A DNA stretch of 64,000 nucleotides from Saururus chinensis (taxonomy: Eukaryota; Streptophyta; Magnoliopsida; Piperales; Saururaceae), in the NCBI GenBank assembly GCA_035235625.1, contig CP141143.1, positions 30,390,592-30,454,591 on the forward strand, written 5' to 3'. Numbering within the stretch: the stretch's first letter is position 1; each line of letters opens with the position of its first letter. Shown piece by piece: positions 1-10,791 of the stretch. The position numbers were made by a program, and so were the translations under genes. The notes below the pieces were generated by a model, which saw only the letters and a list, made by a program, of their open reading frames with translations, was not told the origin of the DNA and ran no database searches.

Positions 1-428
1 AAGATATCATATATAATATGCTTATTTTCTAAATACATTCTAGTTGGGCTACTTTGGTGACTACTCAATTGTATCTTAATATAGAAAGATAAGTCATTAG
101 AATAATTTTGCATAACATCGTAAGTGAACATTTGCATGTGCATAAATAAACATTCAAAACATAAATTTTATTTATAATTATTTCATAATGTGTAAACAGA
201 AGCAAAATAAACAGTAATAATAAATTAATTAAGCATATAAAATAACCCCTTTCATTTATTTATATATTTAGACGTGAGTATGTATAACCATTAGTCGCAA
301 TCAATTGAACCAGACATACGGGCATGTAGGTCAAATTGTATTTCAGTGACACGTCCCTAGGATATCTGGTTGCACATTAGTTCTATAGTTGTCAAATTGT
401 ATGTCAGCCCAATGATATTTCTGTAGTG
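1..428. mobile_element. Right end of a CACTA (En/Spm-type) DNA transposon, cut by the window edge
   Basis: The segment ends at 428 with TTTCTGTAGTG, the reverse complement of CACTACAGAAA, the usual terminus of plant CACTA elements. Just inside it a short motif (CAAATTGTAT..TCAG) occurs twice, near 331-347 and 392-407, as expected for subterminal transposase-binding repeats. The other end would lie left of the window. No transposase is seen, so this is a fragment or a non-autonomous copy. Confidence 0.5.
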
Positions 429-765
429 GTCTCTATTAATTTGGTTCAGGTTCAGACCGGATAAAACCCATAAACCTATATGATGCAGGGACATTAGTCC
501 AAGTATAACTTGAATAAACATTCAGGGTCAAAATTTATAATAATAAATAAATTATATAAACATATGAGGCCATTTCACATGCATATGAGGCCAATATATA
601 AAAAAATAGAATTATGGCACGTTGACCCATTTTTATGGGTACATTAACCCATTTCACAAGCATATAAAACCATATAACATATCTGGACATTAACGCATAT
701 GACATTTCACGTTGACTGTAGATTTTTGTTGTAAACATCCTAAGAGTCTATCACTGGGGCCTACG

Positions 766-1106
766 TGCTAGTAGGATAGGTTTTAATTATGTTATTATGT
801 AATAAGGGCATTTGGGTCAATAGGTTAATTAGGGTATTAGTAATTTTATTTTAATTAAGTTAATGGGCCTTAGACACTTGTTAGTGAGCCCATTAGGACT
901 ATCTATTTAAGTGTAAGGGTTATGCCCTAAGTTGATTAGTAAATGAATTATTGTCTTGTCTTCTCTCCTTTTCTTTCTGCCTCTCCCTCCTGTATGGCGG
1001 CCATGCCGCTCGCTCTCCCCTTTCTAGGCCATCCTGTGCCGCCTCCTTCCCCTATGCCGGCTGCCATGCCATTGTGGACGCCGGTCCACAACATTGGTAT
1101 CAAAGC
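766..1106 (+). mobile_element. LTR with adjacent tRNA-Met primer binding site
   Basis: A TATA-like stretch (TATTTAAG, about 903-910) precedes a transcript-like leader, and the unit ends in ACAACA at 1093. TGGTATCAAAGC follows at 1095-1106, close to the plant initiator-Met tRNA primer site TGGTATCAGAGC. This is the layout of a 5' LTR plus primer site of an LTR retrotransposon. The 5' boundary at 766 (TG) is a guess. The element is an incomplete fossil: about 380 bases of internal-like DNA follow, then other repeats. Confidence 0.6.
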
Positions 1107-1500
1107 CCAACGTTCCATGGGGCTATGGGCGGAGATGCTTCTGATGACTCCTCTATCTTCACACGTGACTACCATCTTGGATATATGTACAAAGCTTTCA
1201 GCTTTGGTCAAGGAGCTTCAAACAGGTATGATAGCGTCCACACCAGCCAAGGTTCTATCTCGGGCTGAACCAACGCCTCCGCCATCAGTTGCATGGAAGA
1301 AGAAGATGTGCCGGCCCCCTCCCCCAATCACAAACCCACCCCCCCCCCCCCCCGACCCGGAAGAGAGAGAGGGAGGAGGAGGGGGCCAGATTCCGCAGAG
1401 AGCGCCGGAATCTGGCCCCTCTTTGCGGTCCCCCTCCCCGTGCCGGCCACCTCCCTGTTCCCCGCCAGACCCACCACCGGCAAGCTTTTTTTTTTTAAAA
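1107..1500 (+). other. Low-complexity internal remnant with a strong hairpin
   Basis: A G/C-rich stretch after the primer site, with a C-run (about 1337-1353) and a GA-rich run. At 1382-1419 a 14 bp perfect stem (GGGGCCAGATTCCG and its complement) surrounds a 10 base loop. Long open frames exist in several frames only because of the skewed composition; I recognise no protein in them. Confidence 0.4.
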
Positions 1501-1514
1501 AAAGTTAGGTTTTA

Positions 1515-2151
1515 GTGATGCTTCTAAAGGCATATATTTTATTTATTTTTAATATTATAACGTATTAGCGACACTTACGCAAGCGTCACTAAAGAACGTT
1601 TTTATTATTTTTTTTAAAAAAAGCGACGCTTAAATAATTGTATAAGCTTTTTATGCTTTTTTAAATATTTTTTCTACTAGCAATGCTTAATAAAGTGTCG
1701 CTAATATTAGCGACACTTATTATTATGCGTCACTAATAAGATATTTTTTATTTTTAAAAAATATATTTTACATTATCGACGCATAATTTAGCGTTGTTAA
1801 TAAGAAATTATTAGCGATGTTTATAATTATGTGCTGCTAATAAGCTATTTTTATTTTTTTTACAAATATTTGTTATATTAGTGATGCATAATTAAGTGTC
1901 GCTACTAACAAATTGTTAGCAACGCTTATAATTATGCGTCGCTAATAATTTAATATTATCGATGCTTTAAAATGTGTCACAAAAGTAAAATCATTAGCGA
2001 TGCATAAATAAATGTCACTAATGTTATACTATTAGCAATGCTTTTAGTTAAGCATCGGTAATTAGCAATAGCGACTGTAGTTTTATCGACGCATGTAGGG
2101 ACACTTTTCATGCGTCACTAATAACTATCAGTAGCCATTTTTGTTGTAGTG
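1515..2151. mobile_element. CACTA element end with palindromic subterminal repeat array
   Basis: The unit ends at 2151 in TTTTTGTTGTAGTG, the reverse complement of a canonical CACTACAACAAAAA terminus. The preceding ~600 bases hold more than ten copies, in both orientations, of a motif around TTAGCGACGC / GCGTCGCTAATA, separated by A/T-rich spacers. Such arrays are the transposase-binding subterminal region of plant CACTA elements. No opposite terminus is seen nearby, so this is a truncated copy. The left limit is approximate. Confidence 0.8.
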
Positions 2152-2171
2152 CCTATCTGCTTCATACATAC

Positions 2172-2363
2172 CTAAGACATCCCATATATGTTCATCAACC
2201 TTTGGAACCTCGTTATATTTCAATTTTTTGTTTAAAAACACACTAAATATCCCCCAAAAAGGAGTCTCCCTTAAAATCTCTCTTGTTACGTCTCCAAACA
2301 TCCCTTTATATTCATTGAACAACTGCCACATTGAAATAAGGTTTGATCTGTATTGAACTATGT
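2172..2363 (-). pseudogene. Exon-like fragment, possibly DUF1985/Ulp1-type transposon-associated protein
   Basis: On the minus strand a 192-base open stretch lies between a good acceptor (GATTTCAG at 2364-2371) and a good donor (CTTAG|GTATGT, exon end 2172). It encodes a tryptophan- and phenylalanine-rich segment containing MWQLFNEYKG and ILRETPFWGIF. The R-x-T-P/C-F-G-x-F pattern recalls DUF1985 proteins that plant transposons often carry with Ulp1 peptidases, but the match is weak. The CACTA end at 2151 sits in what would be the next intron. No other exon is recognised. Confidence 0.3.
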
Positions 2364-2434
2364 CTGAAATCACATAAAATAGATATAAGAATTTTAGATT
2401 AACATTCCCTAAACAAAGGAGGAACAATCAATTT

Positions 2435-2660
2435 ATACTTTGTTTACATACTCATCATAGTCAATTCATACTCCAATCAAATACACATCACGATCAATTT
2501 ATACTATAATTACGTCCACATAACAGTAAATTTATGCTTTGTTTATATCCACCACATAACAGTAAATTTATACTCTATTTACATCCACCACAGAATAGTC
2601 AATTTATACTATGTCTACATCCACCATAGAACAGTCAATTTATACTTTGTTTACTTTGAA
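2435..2660. repeat. Imperfect tandem repeat, unit about 45 bp
   Basis: Five diverged copies of a unit of the form CAATTTATACT.TGTTTACATCCACCACA run head to tail. The unit length drifts between about 40 and 50 bases. Confidence 0.6.
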
Positions 2661-3322
2661 TAAACTTTCACAACAAGTTCAAGAAATCTACTCGCATCAT
2701 ATGCATATGAAAATCAAATTTTAAAGCAAACCAGAAGCTTCTCGGCTGCCACAACGATAGAAGTGGAAAAGAATAACAATTTCCTTTCAACGCATAAACT
2801 ACAATTGACAAACCCTAAAAACAAATACTAGAAGTGTAAATTCTGCACAAAATCAATAACCAAAGCTTCTTCTTTGCAAAGGATAAAAAAAACAAAGAAG
2901 AATCCAAGAGGAAATTCTTTGCCCCTGATATAGGCAAAGCTAGGGATTGTGGAGACCAACCAGTCCAAACTCCAAAGAACAAAATTTTACCTTTTTTATG
3001 CAAAGAAAAATCAAAAGTATATAGCAATAGAACGATCCTCAATGACTGGCACTATCAACCGAGTCCTGATACCAGATCTAGCATAGGTTTGTGGCAACAA
3101 CGACAATCAGCAGCCAACAACCATAGCGGACAAACCAGTGCCACACAGGTATTAGTACATGAAAAGAGAGAGGGGCAGAGGGTAACAGAGAAAATTAGCG
3201 ACAGTTGGTAGTGACAAGGTCGGCGGGGGTCCGAGGAGCGGCAACCAAGAGTGAGGAAGACAGGCAGGCAATACCTAAGGCTTTCCTCCTCAGTGTTTGT
3301 TGTATTTGTCGTCAGAGCTTGC
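2661..3322. other. No recognisable gene or repeat
   Basis: Mixed-composition DNA. A minus-strand open frame at 3055-3363 runs into the solo LTR to its right and resembles no family I know. Confidence 0.3.
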
Positions 3323-3327
3323 CTGCT

Positions 3328-4645
3328 TGATCGTTTATAATTAAACCCTTTGCAAGTGTACAAGGTAATTGTACTAGGATAAGTATTTAAGGGTTGTCGA
3401 ACCTCTGGGATGGATGAATTATTACTAGAAAGAAGTTAAACTTAAATTAAGTAAAAGAAATGAATCAACTAGTTTAAAAGCAAGAGATTAATATAATGGA
3501 ATTTACTTAAGAAATCGAATCCACAAGTATTCTCAGCTACAAGCTAGAATTACTTCAGAAAGAATCATTAATTAAATTCATGTCATGAACTATCTTTGAC
3601 AATAGCACGAATCATCTATACTAAACTAGCTATAGGCATGACTCGTCTAATCTTAGTATAACTCATCCAATTCATTAATTATCTGAACATTAAAACTATT
3701 TCATGACCATCTCATCTAAATCACAGAAATTAGAATTTATGCAAATATCAAAACCACATCAATCTATCATCTATAAGACAATAAATTAACATAGATTTGA
3801 ATAGACATAAAAAGCTCTTCCATTAAAAAGGAAATCCTTATCATATAATTGTCATCATTCACAACTGAGATCTAAATTAAAAATAAAAGAAACTGAAACT
3901 TATGTATAGCTTCATCAACTCCTAAGTAAAAGAAAAGTATAGTCTTCCATTGTATAAGAAAGCACTTGAATCTCTATTGAAAGTTTTTAGTTCTTCTCCA
4001 TCTTCTTCTTCCTTTTTCTCTTCAGAAAATCTACTGGAATCCTCTAATTTCGAGCCAAATATGTCTTTATATAGGCGTAAGAATCGTAGGAAGAAGTTTA
4101 ATATGAAAATGATTAAAAATTGGCTTAAACTAGGAAACTGTGCGTTCTCCCGATCGATCGCCCTGCATGTCCGTTCGATTTCATGTACTGCATTTGTCTT
4201 CCAAATCATGTTTATCCGTTTGATACTAAAAATGCCCCGTTCGATCAGGTATACTGTTTCTGCAATCTGGATAATCCATATTCATGTTCATTAAGCTATT
4301 TCTTTCATGTCCATATTAATTTCTAACATGTTTATAACTCTGAAAAGTTGTCCAAATCATTTTAAAGCATATTAAGACTATTTTGACTTATTCCAAACAT
4401 CGTCTAAGTACTTTGATAAGCACACTTTACCTACAAAATATAAAAACATCATATTTTAGACATGTAGAATGTAATTAAAATCTCAACTTGATTTAAATAC
4501 ATGCCTAAACTAGTAATAACTTCTAAAATTAATTAATAATCAAACTAAAATATTAATAACTATCTTAACTACTCTTAATTAACCTAATCTATACTAGAAA
4601 ATAAGGTAAAATGGCTTATAAAATATATATATTTCATACTTATCA
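3328..4645 (-). mobile_element. Solo LTR of a Ty3/gypsy-type element (1,318 bp), 5 bp target duplication
   Basis: The plus strand reads CTGCT|TGATCG...TTATCA|CTGCT, with the identical 5 bp duplication at 3323-3327 and 4646-4650. Read on the minus strand the unit starts TGATAAGTATG, has a TATA-like CCTATATAAAG near 4060-4075, and ends in a CACTTGCA-containing tail, as in the LTRs of Tat/Athila-like gypsy elements. No internal region or second LTR is present, so it is a solo LTR left by recombination. The duplications are intact although the sequence is A/T-rich and aged. Lineage assignment is inference. Confidence 0.85.
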
Positions 4646-4880
4646 CTGCTTGCTTGGGTGTGGTTTTCTACAGTAAAGGGCTGAGCGAATGGCGTGTGCT
4701 CCCGATTACGGCGGTTAGGATAATAAATTTGGAATTCAATGCCTTTAACAGTCAAAAGAAAGAAGGATATTTTAGTATTTTTAGAAGCTACTTATAGCTA
4801 GTTTACTTATTGGTCAATCTATGACGGTTGGGAATTAATGATAAATAACTACTAAACTTAGTCCTAATCGGGAACACACC

Positions 4881-5332
4881 CTTTTTTTTTTATTTTTCCC
4901 CTGTCCTCAGCCTATTTCCTATGGCCCTTCTCCCTATCTGCCTTACACCCCTTCCTCTCCCTTCTGCCTTGCTTTGGGGTTTTTGACAAGTTATGTTTCT
5001 CTTTTGTTAAAGTCTGTGTTCTTCACTTTAATCATCCTAGATTTAGTGTTTGTTTCCCATACTTCTATGGATGCTGTTGGTCGTTTGTCAGAATTTGGTG
5101 GGAGACTTCTCTCATGGGCATGCCCCCATCTACTCATCAAGGAGATGGGTAGAGGTCCATGAGAGCTATGGTGGGTATTTTTTGCATACATTTCCTTGCC
5201 TTACAATGGTTTGTTATGGGCCTTTTGGTTTTTCTCCCGCAGCTGGCACTCGTGATTGAGCTTTCGTTGACATATGGCCCCTGGTATTTGTTCTCGGTGC
5301 TCAGATTATCTTTGGGTGGCCTTGGGTGCTTA
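4881..5332 (+). repeat. Dispersed repeat R1, copy 1
   Basis: Most of this stretch aligns end to end with 9846-10316. Shared blocks include GACAAGTTATGTTTCTC, CAATCATCCTAGATTTA/CACTTTAATCATCC, GTCGTTTGTCAGA, and the segments around 5215-5330 and 10190-10316. Both copies lie on the plus strand, about 5 kb apart. It has no clear open frame, poly-A tail or terminal repeat, so I cannot assign it to a transposon class. A degenerate LINE or a captured gene piece are both possible. Confidence 0.7.
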
Positions 5333-5435
5333 TATTACCTTTTAGTTTTAATAGATTCATGTTGGCCTCTATAGATGTCATTTAGATCATTATTGCTATT
5401 GCAGAAAGCTCCCCTCCTACTTTATATTATTGTTA

Positions 5436-5849
5436 TAAGTTGATGATATGTTAATTGCAGGATCGGACATGAAGGAAATTGAGAATCTCAAGAACAACAT
5501 GTCCAAAGAGTTTGTCTTGAAGGATTTGGGAGCTACAAAGCAAATCCTAGGCAAGTGCATAACTAGGGACATGAAACAAAGAAAGTTATAGTTGTCACAA
5601 CCTAAGTATTTGGAGAATATCTTGCACAAGTATAACATGACTACAACTAAGGTTGTAGGTACTCCATTAGCCGAACACTTTGAACTTTCTAAGGATCAAA
5701 CTCTATCTACTTTATAGGAGCATAAACACATGTCATATGTGCTCTATGCCTCAGCAATTGGCAGCCTTATGTATGCTACTACATGCACCAAACTTGACAT
5801 TGCATATGTAGTGAGAGTAGTGGCAAGATACATGATGAGTGATCTAGGT
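5436..5849 (+). mobile_element. Ty1/copia reverse transcriptase-RNase H fragment (fossil)
   Basis: Translated pieces match copia pol: DDMLIAGSD just after the reverse transcriptase YVDD box, EFVLKDLG, GSLMYAT, DIAYVV and VARYM. These run from the end of the reverse transcriptase domain into the RNase H region. The element is an old broken fragment with several breaks, and neither its LTRs nor gag is seen. A solo LTR (5855-7310) sits inside it, and copia-like sequence resumes for about 40 bases from 7311. Confidence 0.9.
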
Positions 5850-5854
5850 AAAAA

Positions 5855-6442
5855 TGAAACGCCCCATTTTTTTGATTACGTCTAAACTGAGGGGTTAGGG
5901 GTAATTGTAGATTTTTGGATTAGGGAGTTTTAAGGGATGAAATCCCTGTATATGGTTGGAGCTCGAAATAAGAGTACAATGATTTGAGTTTTTGGTCATT
6001 TTGAGTCTGATTTTGCCCATTCAAGAGGCATTCTTAGCTAATTCGATGGTGTTTTATGCAATGGATGCATCTATTCCTCGAGTTGGCCACTCTAGAGGAG
6101 GAAAAGGTCTGGAGCATGAAGAGGCTTTGCCTGACATCCTCGTGCCCAAAGAGAGAGAGAGAGAGAGAAGTGGCCCGAAGTAAGAAGCTGTTTTGTCATC
6201 CGTTATTGGGCCTCAACAAGAGAAGTGGCTTAGAGTAAGGGGAGGCTTTGTCCTCTATCGATAGGCCATAGAGTGAGAGAAATGTCCCCGGGTCCCCGGG
6301 CAAGGGGAGGTTCTATCTGCGCCTACCGGCACATAGAAAGAAAAGCGCCTCTAGGAAGGGGGAGGTTCTGTCTGGAGCTTTTGAGCGTGTAGAGAGAGAA
6401 ATGCCTCTAGTAAGGGAAGGTTCTCTTCGGCCTCTACAGGCA

Positions 6443-6482
<40 letters not shown>

Positions 6483-7310
6483 TCTTGGGGTAAGGGGAGG
6501 TTCCATCTTCCGCCTTTGAGTGAGAAAGGGAGAAACATTCTGAAGCAAGAGGAAGCTTTGCCCGCTCTTCGGACCTAAAGGGGACGCCCTAAAGGAAGGA
6601 GTACCTTCGAATGCCACTACATTTGAAAATATTAGGGGAGTAAACATTTTTAACCTTCTAATTTAAGAAGTAATTAAATGAATGTCTATGCATCTTAAGT
6701 AGTTATTTTACGATGCAAATTAATTTATATGCTTTGCTCTTATCCGAGTGTTATGATTTTCTTTGCTATGATCCAATCTGCTCTTATATGTTCTGGTATG
6801 ATCTAATATGATCCAATTTGTTCTGATCTACTTTGCTGTTATTTAATCTGATGTGTTCTGCTCCAGACTGTGATAGAGCTAGATGTTTGATTCCGCTGAG
6901 TTATTCACTTCCGTCTGACTCCGATGACTTATGAGATTTCCATCTATTTTTGAATGATTTATTCAGATATAAGTATTATTAAATATATGATTTTCTTATG
7001 CCTAATGCATGTAAAAGCAGTTAGGTAGAACTACGTTCAACTCTAATCGCATTAGAATAACATCGTAGATGGTATCCAATATGTACGTAGGCAATCAATG
7101 GCATAACAAAATTGGACCGATCAACATTAGTTATAAATATAAGTTTTGTTCTAGTCTATGTGTGATGGAGGACTAAAGCTTTGTAGTACATAGAGGAACA
7201 TTACATCTCTCACACGCCGAAGCCACTCCTGGATAGCTTTGAAAATTATTAACTCTGATCTAGCTTTCCTAACCCCTGGTCCGGGTTGGAGCTTGGGTCA
7301 GTGCGTTACA
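5855..7310 (+). mobile_element. Solo LTR (1,456 bp) inserted in the copia fossil; AAAAA duplication
   Basis: The unit begins TGAAACGCCCC and ends GTCAGTGCGTTACA, gypsy-type LTR ends. AAAAA at 5850-5854 and 7311-7315 fits a 5 bp target duplication, although an A-run is weak evidence alone. The flanks on both sides are copia pol, which fixes the insertion limits independently. Inside, 6110-6570 is a degenerate tandem array (unit about 70-80 bp: AAGGGGAGGTT..TCT, then GAGAGA) with a pure GA run near 6446-6478. Near 6770-6850 a TATGATCCAATCTG-like motif is repeated. Confidence 0.8.
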
Positions 7311-7350
7311 AAAAAACCACTGGGAGGTGGTAAAGTTGATTATGAGGTGT

Positions 7351-7861
7351 GTCACTCTTGTTCTCCCCACCTCTTGCTTTGCAAGACCCATCACACGTGA
7401 CCAGTATAGTGCCTTCCCAAGGAAGAATATTTGTTGCACTCGAAAGGCTGACTTGCTAGGCAAAAGGCCTCGCAAGTGCCGCACAGTAGACTATACATTG
7501 AGCAAGGCCATCACAATAAGCTAGACCACCTTAAAATCATGTGTGTTATCTTGATTCATTCGCATCTTGATCTGGTTTTGTTTTTATTTTTCCCTAACTG
7601 AACCTAGCTAGTGTTGATCAATGTTTTTTTTTAAAGAATGGGTTGTTCGTAATTTCTTATATGGCATCATTTGACAACTGAAATTTGCAGTTTACCAATA
7701 AGGGCTCATTTTGATGCAAGTGCTCTCCATCAAAGCAGGTTAACACAACTTGGATCATTAATGGAAAAATATATGATCATGATATTTCTATTTTGTACTC
7801 CACAATGGTCATATATCATGTGTACTTGGGTGGTTTGGTAAGGGTCATCATACATGTACCT
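7351..7861. other. Unassigned stretch after the copia fossil
   Basis: I see no gene, RNA or terminal repeat here. Part of it may be more of the old copia element, decayed beyond recognition. Confidence 0.25.
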
Positions 7862-9690
7862 GTCTGAGAGGAGTGTGCTGAAATGACCCTTGAATACAAT
7901 GTATTACATAAATGTCTCTTACTTTCAAGTAATACACAAAATGGCCCTATACACATATGAATTGTCTAAAATACCATTTTTCTCAATTTATTCCTTTTAT
8001 CTACCCTAAGTCATTGTTGTTGACTTTCCATCACCTCCGGCTTCGGCTCCACCACCTCCGCCTTTGGTTCTACCACCTCCACCATTAACTTCGTCACTTC
8101 ACCACAGGCTCCACTTCATCCGGTTTTGTCTTCACCTTCTCCACCATTGTCACCTTCTCATCCTCCTCTCCTCTGCCACCACTTCCTTCTCTTCCTCTCC
8201 TCCCCCTCCTCCTCTTCCCTGACTCTTCTCATCCTCTTTCTCTCTCCCCCCTCCTCTCTATCCTCCTCCTTTTCTCCTCCTTTGTCGCCTCCTCTTCATC
8301 CCTATTGGAATCTAATAAGGTGGGTTATAAACTAGCCAGTGGAGCAAAGAAAAATTTAATATTTTTATTAAAAAGCTCAAATCTTAAAAAATGAACCTAT
8401 AAACATGTTATACTAATTAAGACCAAGAGTGGGTTTATTTGTACTTGATTATGAGCTTTCACTAACACTAACCCAAACCTTTCACTGACAGTTGACAGTC
8501 GACAATCAAATTTGTTATAATAAAGGGGATTTAAAATAACATTATGAGTTATTGTCTCCATAAGCATTTATAATGAACTGTCTTAACAAATTACTTAGAT
8601 AAAATAAAAATAAAGCAAATTTTAGACATGCGACTATCAATTGTCGGTTGTCAAATGTTGACTATCACGCATCAAGAAAAGACTGTTAATTCCGGAGAAG
8701 AAGATTCTCACTACCAGCGCCGGGGAAGAAGGTGGTCTCTGGCCCCGGGCATTATAATAGTTGACAGTTAGAACATTTGACAGCCAACAACCATAGTCGA
8801 ATGTAGACAACCAATAATCAACAGTTGAAAACTAAGAGTCAATAGTTGCATGTCTAGAATTTATTTTATTTTTATGTTATCTATGCAGTTTGTTAAGATA
8901 GTTCATTGTAAATACTTAGGGAGACATTTTCACTTATGATGTTATTTTAAATCCCCTTTATTGTGACAAATTTAATTATTGACTATCGATTGTCAGAATA
9001 GAGGAAGAGGAGGCAATCGAGGATGAAAAGGGGAGGAGGAGGAGGAGGAGAGGAGAGATAGAAAGATGAGAAGAGGAGTGAGGGAGGGAGGAGGAAAACG
9101 AGGGGGGAAGGTGAGGAGGAAAAGGAAGAGGAGGAGGAGAGGAGGAAGAGGGATGGAAAAAGACAAATGAGGTGGCAAAACAAGGGAGGAAGAGAATGTA
9201 ACAATGACGAAGAAGATAAAGACGGAATCGGATGAAACGGGGTCGGTGTCAAAGATGACAAAGTTAGAGGTGGAGGCGGCTTAACATGACGAGGAGGAGG
9301 AGGAGGAGAGAATGAAAAAGAAAAGGAAGAGGTGGTAGAAGAGGGGAGGAAGAGAAGGTAACAGTGGCAGAGAAGGTGAAGACGAAATTTGATAAAACGG
9401 AGTGAGTGACAAAGATGACGAAATTAGTTGTGGAGGCTGCAAAACATGTGGCATAAGAGGCAGAACCAGTGATAGAGATGGTGGAGCCGAAGTCGAAGGT
9501 GGTGGAAATGAGTAGTAATTTGGTTAAGTTAAAAAGAAGGAAATAAAAAAGGAGTATTTTAGATAATTTAAGCCACATATGCAATGGTTTATATATGCAT
9601 AGGGTCAATTTTATGTATTACCTAAAAGTAAGAAATATTTTGTGTAAATACATTGTATTCAAGGGCAATTTTGGCACTTCCTCCCCTAGA
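7862..9690. mobile_element. Large foldback / long-terminal-inverted-repeat DNA element
   Basis: The left arm (about 7862-8310) and right arm (about 9000-9690) are inverted copies. GACCCTTGAATACAATGTATT near the left end mirrors AATACATTGTATTCAAGGGCAA at the right. The match runs inward through TTGTCTAAAATACCATTTTT-like and CGGCTCCACCA-like sequence into polypyrimidine (left) and polypurine (right) tracts. The outer tips (GAGGA.GTGC) resemble Mutator-like element ends, but I find no matching 9 bp duplication. The arms differ in length, and the skewed tracts create long spurious open frames. A second inverted repeat occupies the centre. Confidence 0.75.
8485..8996. repeat. Inner inverted repeat (MITE-like foldback), arms about 180-235 bp
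   Basis: The plus strand starts CTGACAGTTGACAGTC and ends with TGTCAG. The arms 8485-8667 and 8761-8996 are reverse complements over most of their length; for example ATAAAGGGGATTTAAAATAAC at left is matched by GTTATTTTAAATCCCCTTTAT at right. The spacer (8668-8760) is G/C-richer. It shares its centre with the outer palindrome, so it is either part of the same foldback element or a MITE inserted at its middle. Confidence 0.8.
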
Positions 9691-9845
9691 TGATGAGTGG
9701 TACAACAGAGTAAATGGAGTCCATGTATTTTAGATTTTTGGTGCATTCACAATGCTTTTTGTGTATTAACAATTGGATTGCTTCTCTTTTAATTATCTCG
9801 TTGCCCTGTCCTACCCTTATACTCCTCCAACATCCGCCCCTCCCA

Positions 9846-10316
9846 TTACTATTTTTTCTTTTTCTTTTTCTTTTTCCACTGCCCTCCGCCCATTTCCTAA
9901 GGCCCTTCTCCCTATCTGCCCCATACCCCCTCTTCTCCCGTCTGCCCCGCTCTTGGGTTTTCGACAAGTTATGTTTCTCGTGTGCTAAAGTTTGTATTCT
10001 TAGTTCAATCATCCTAGATTTAAAGTTTGTTTCCCATCCTTTTATGGATGTTGTTGATCGTTTGTCAGAGTGGCGATTTGGTGGGTGACCCCTCTAATCG
10101 GCATGCCCCATCTACTAATCGAGCAGATGGGTAGATGTCCATAAGAGTGATGGTTGGTGTTTTTTGTGCACGCTTCCTTGCCTTGCAATGGTCGCCTATT
10201 GGTTTTTCTCCCACAGCTGACAGCTCGCGCTCGTGATTGAGCTTCCATTGGCAAATGGCCCCTCCCCTGGCGTTTGTTCTCAGTACATAGATTACCTTCG
10301 GGTGGCCTTGAAGCCC
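9846..10316 (+). repeat. Dispersed repeat R1, copy 2
   Basis: This is the homologue of 4881-5332, same orientation. Differences are scattered substitutions and small indels, so the duplication is old. The sequence to its right (10317-10560) has no counterpart after copy 1, where copia sequence begins. Confidence 0.7.
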
Positions 10317-10680
10317 ATCTATATATCGACATTGTTTTACAGCTTACGCCGACCCTTTGGAGATTTCCTGAAGTAGTGTTTGAACCATCTATCTACAATA
10401 AAGATGGTCTCATCTGCTTGTCGTTGGAGCAATCAAGCTTTCTGTGTATTGCTTTAGGTTTGGATTTTAATGCGATATGGTTTTGTGGGCTTTCCTATGT
10501 GTTATCATGGCGTTTATTAGAGGAAAATGTGGTTTGAAAGGTTGCTCGTATGTGGCTTGTTCGTAACAAGGGTTCCCTGCTTTGAAACACATCTGACTGT
10601 TAAATTGCCTACATTTTTGTCTTTGTTACTTTATGCATTTCTATAGGAAATCAGAGTTGTTCAGTAGAAGGTGTCGTGTA

Positions 10681-10786
10681 CTGCCTCTGTCCCATAATAA
10701 ATGTCTCTAAATTAGAAAACCAAAGAGAATTGACTTTGTTTCATTTTTTGTTTCTAATCGAGACGTTTATTACCGGACAGAGGGAG
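10681..10786. mobile_element. Stowaway-type (Tc1/mariner) MITE, about 106 bp
   Basis: The left end CTGCCTCTGTCCCATAATAA and the right end, which reads on the other strand CTCCCTCTGTCCGGTAATAAA, are variants of the conserved CTCCCTCCGTCCC terminal inverted repeat. GTCTC marks the inner edge of both arms. TA dinucleotides flank it (10679-10680 and 10790-10791, the latter after four extra bases). Its size and ends fit a non-autonomous mariner-like MITE. Confidence 0.85.
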
Positions 10787-10791
10787 AAGTA

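Noticed and set aside
943-1515. Overlapping open frames of 190, 105 and 87 residues, rich in Pro/Arg/Glu
   Set aside because: They exist in several frames and both strands because of C-runs and GA repeats in the LTR element's leader; no domain or splice logic.
8126-9608. Open frames rich in Ser, Pro and Leu on both strands
   Set aside because: Products of the polypyrimidine/polypurine tracts in the foldback element's arms.
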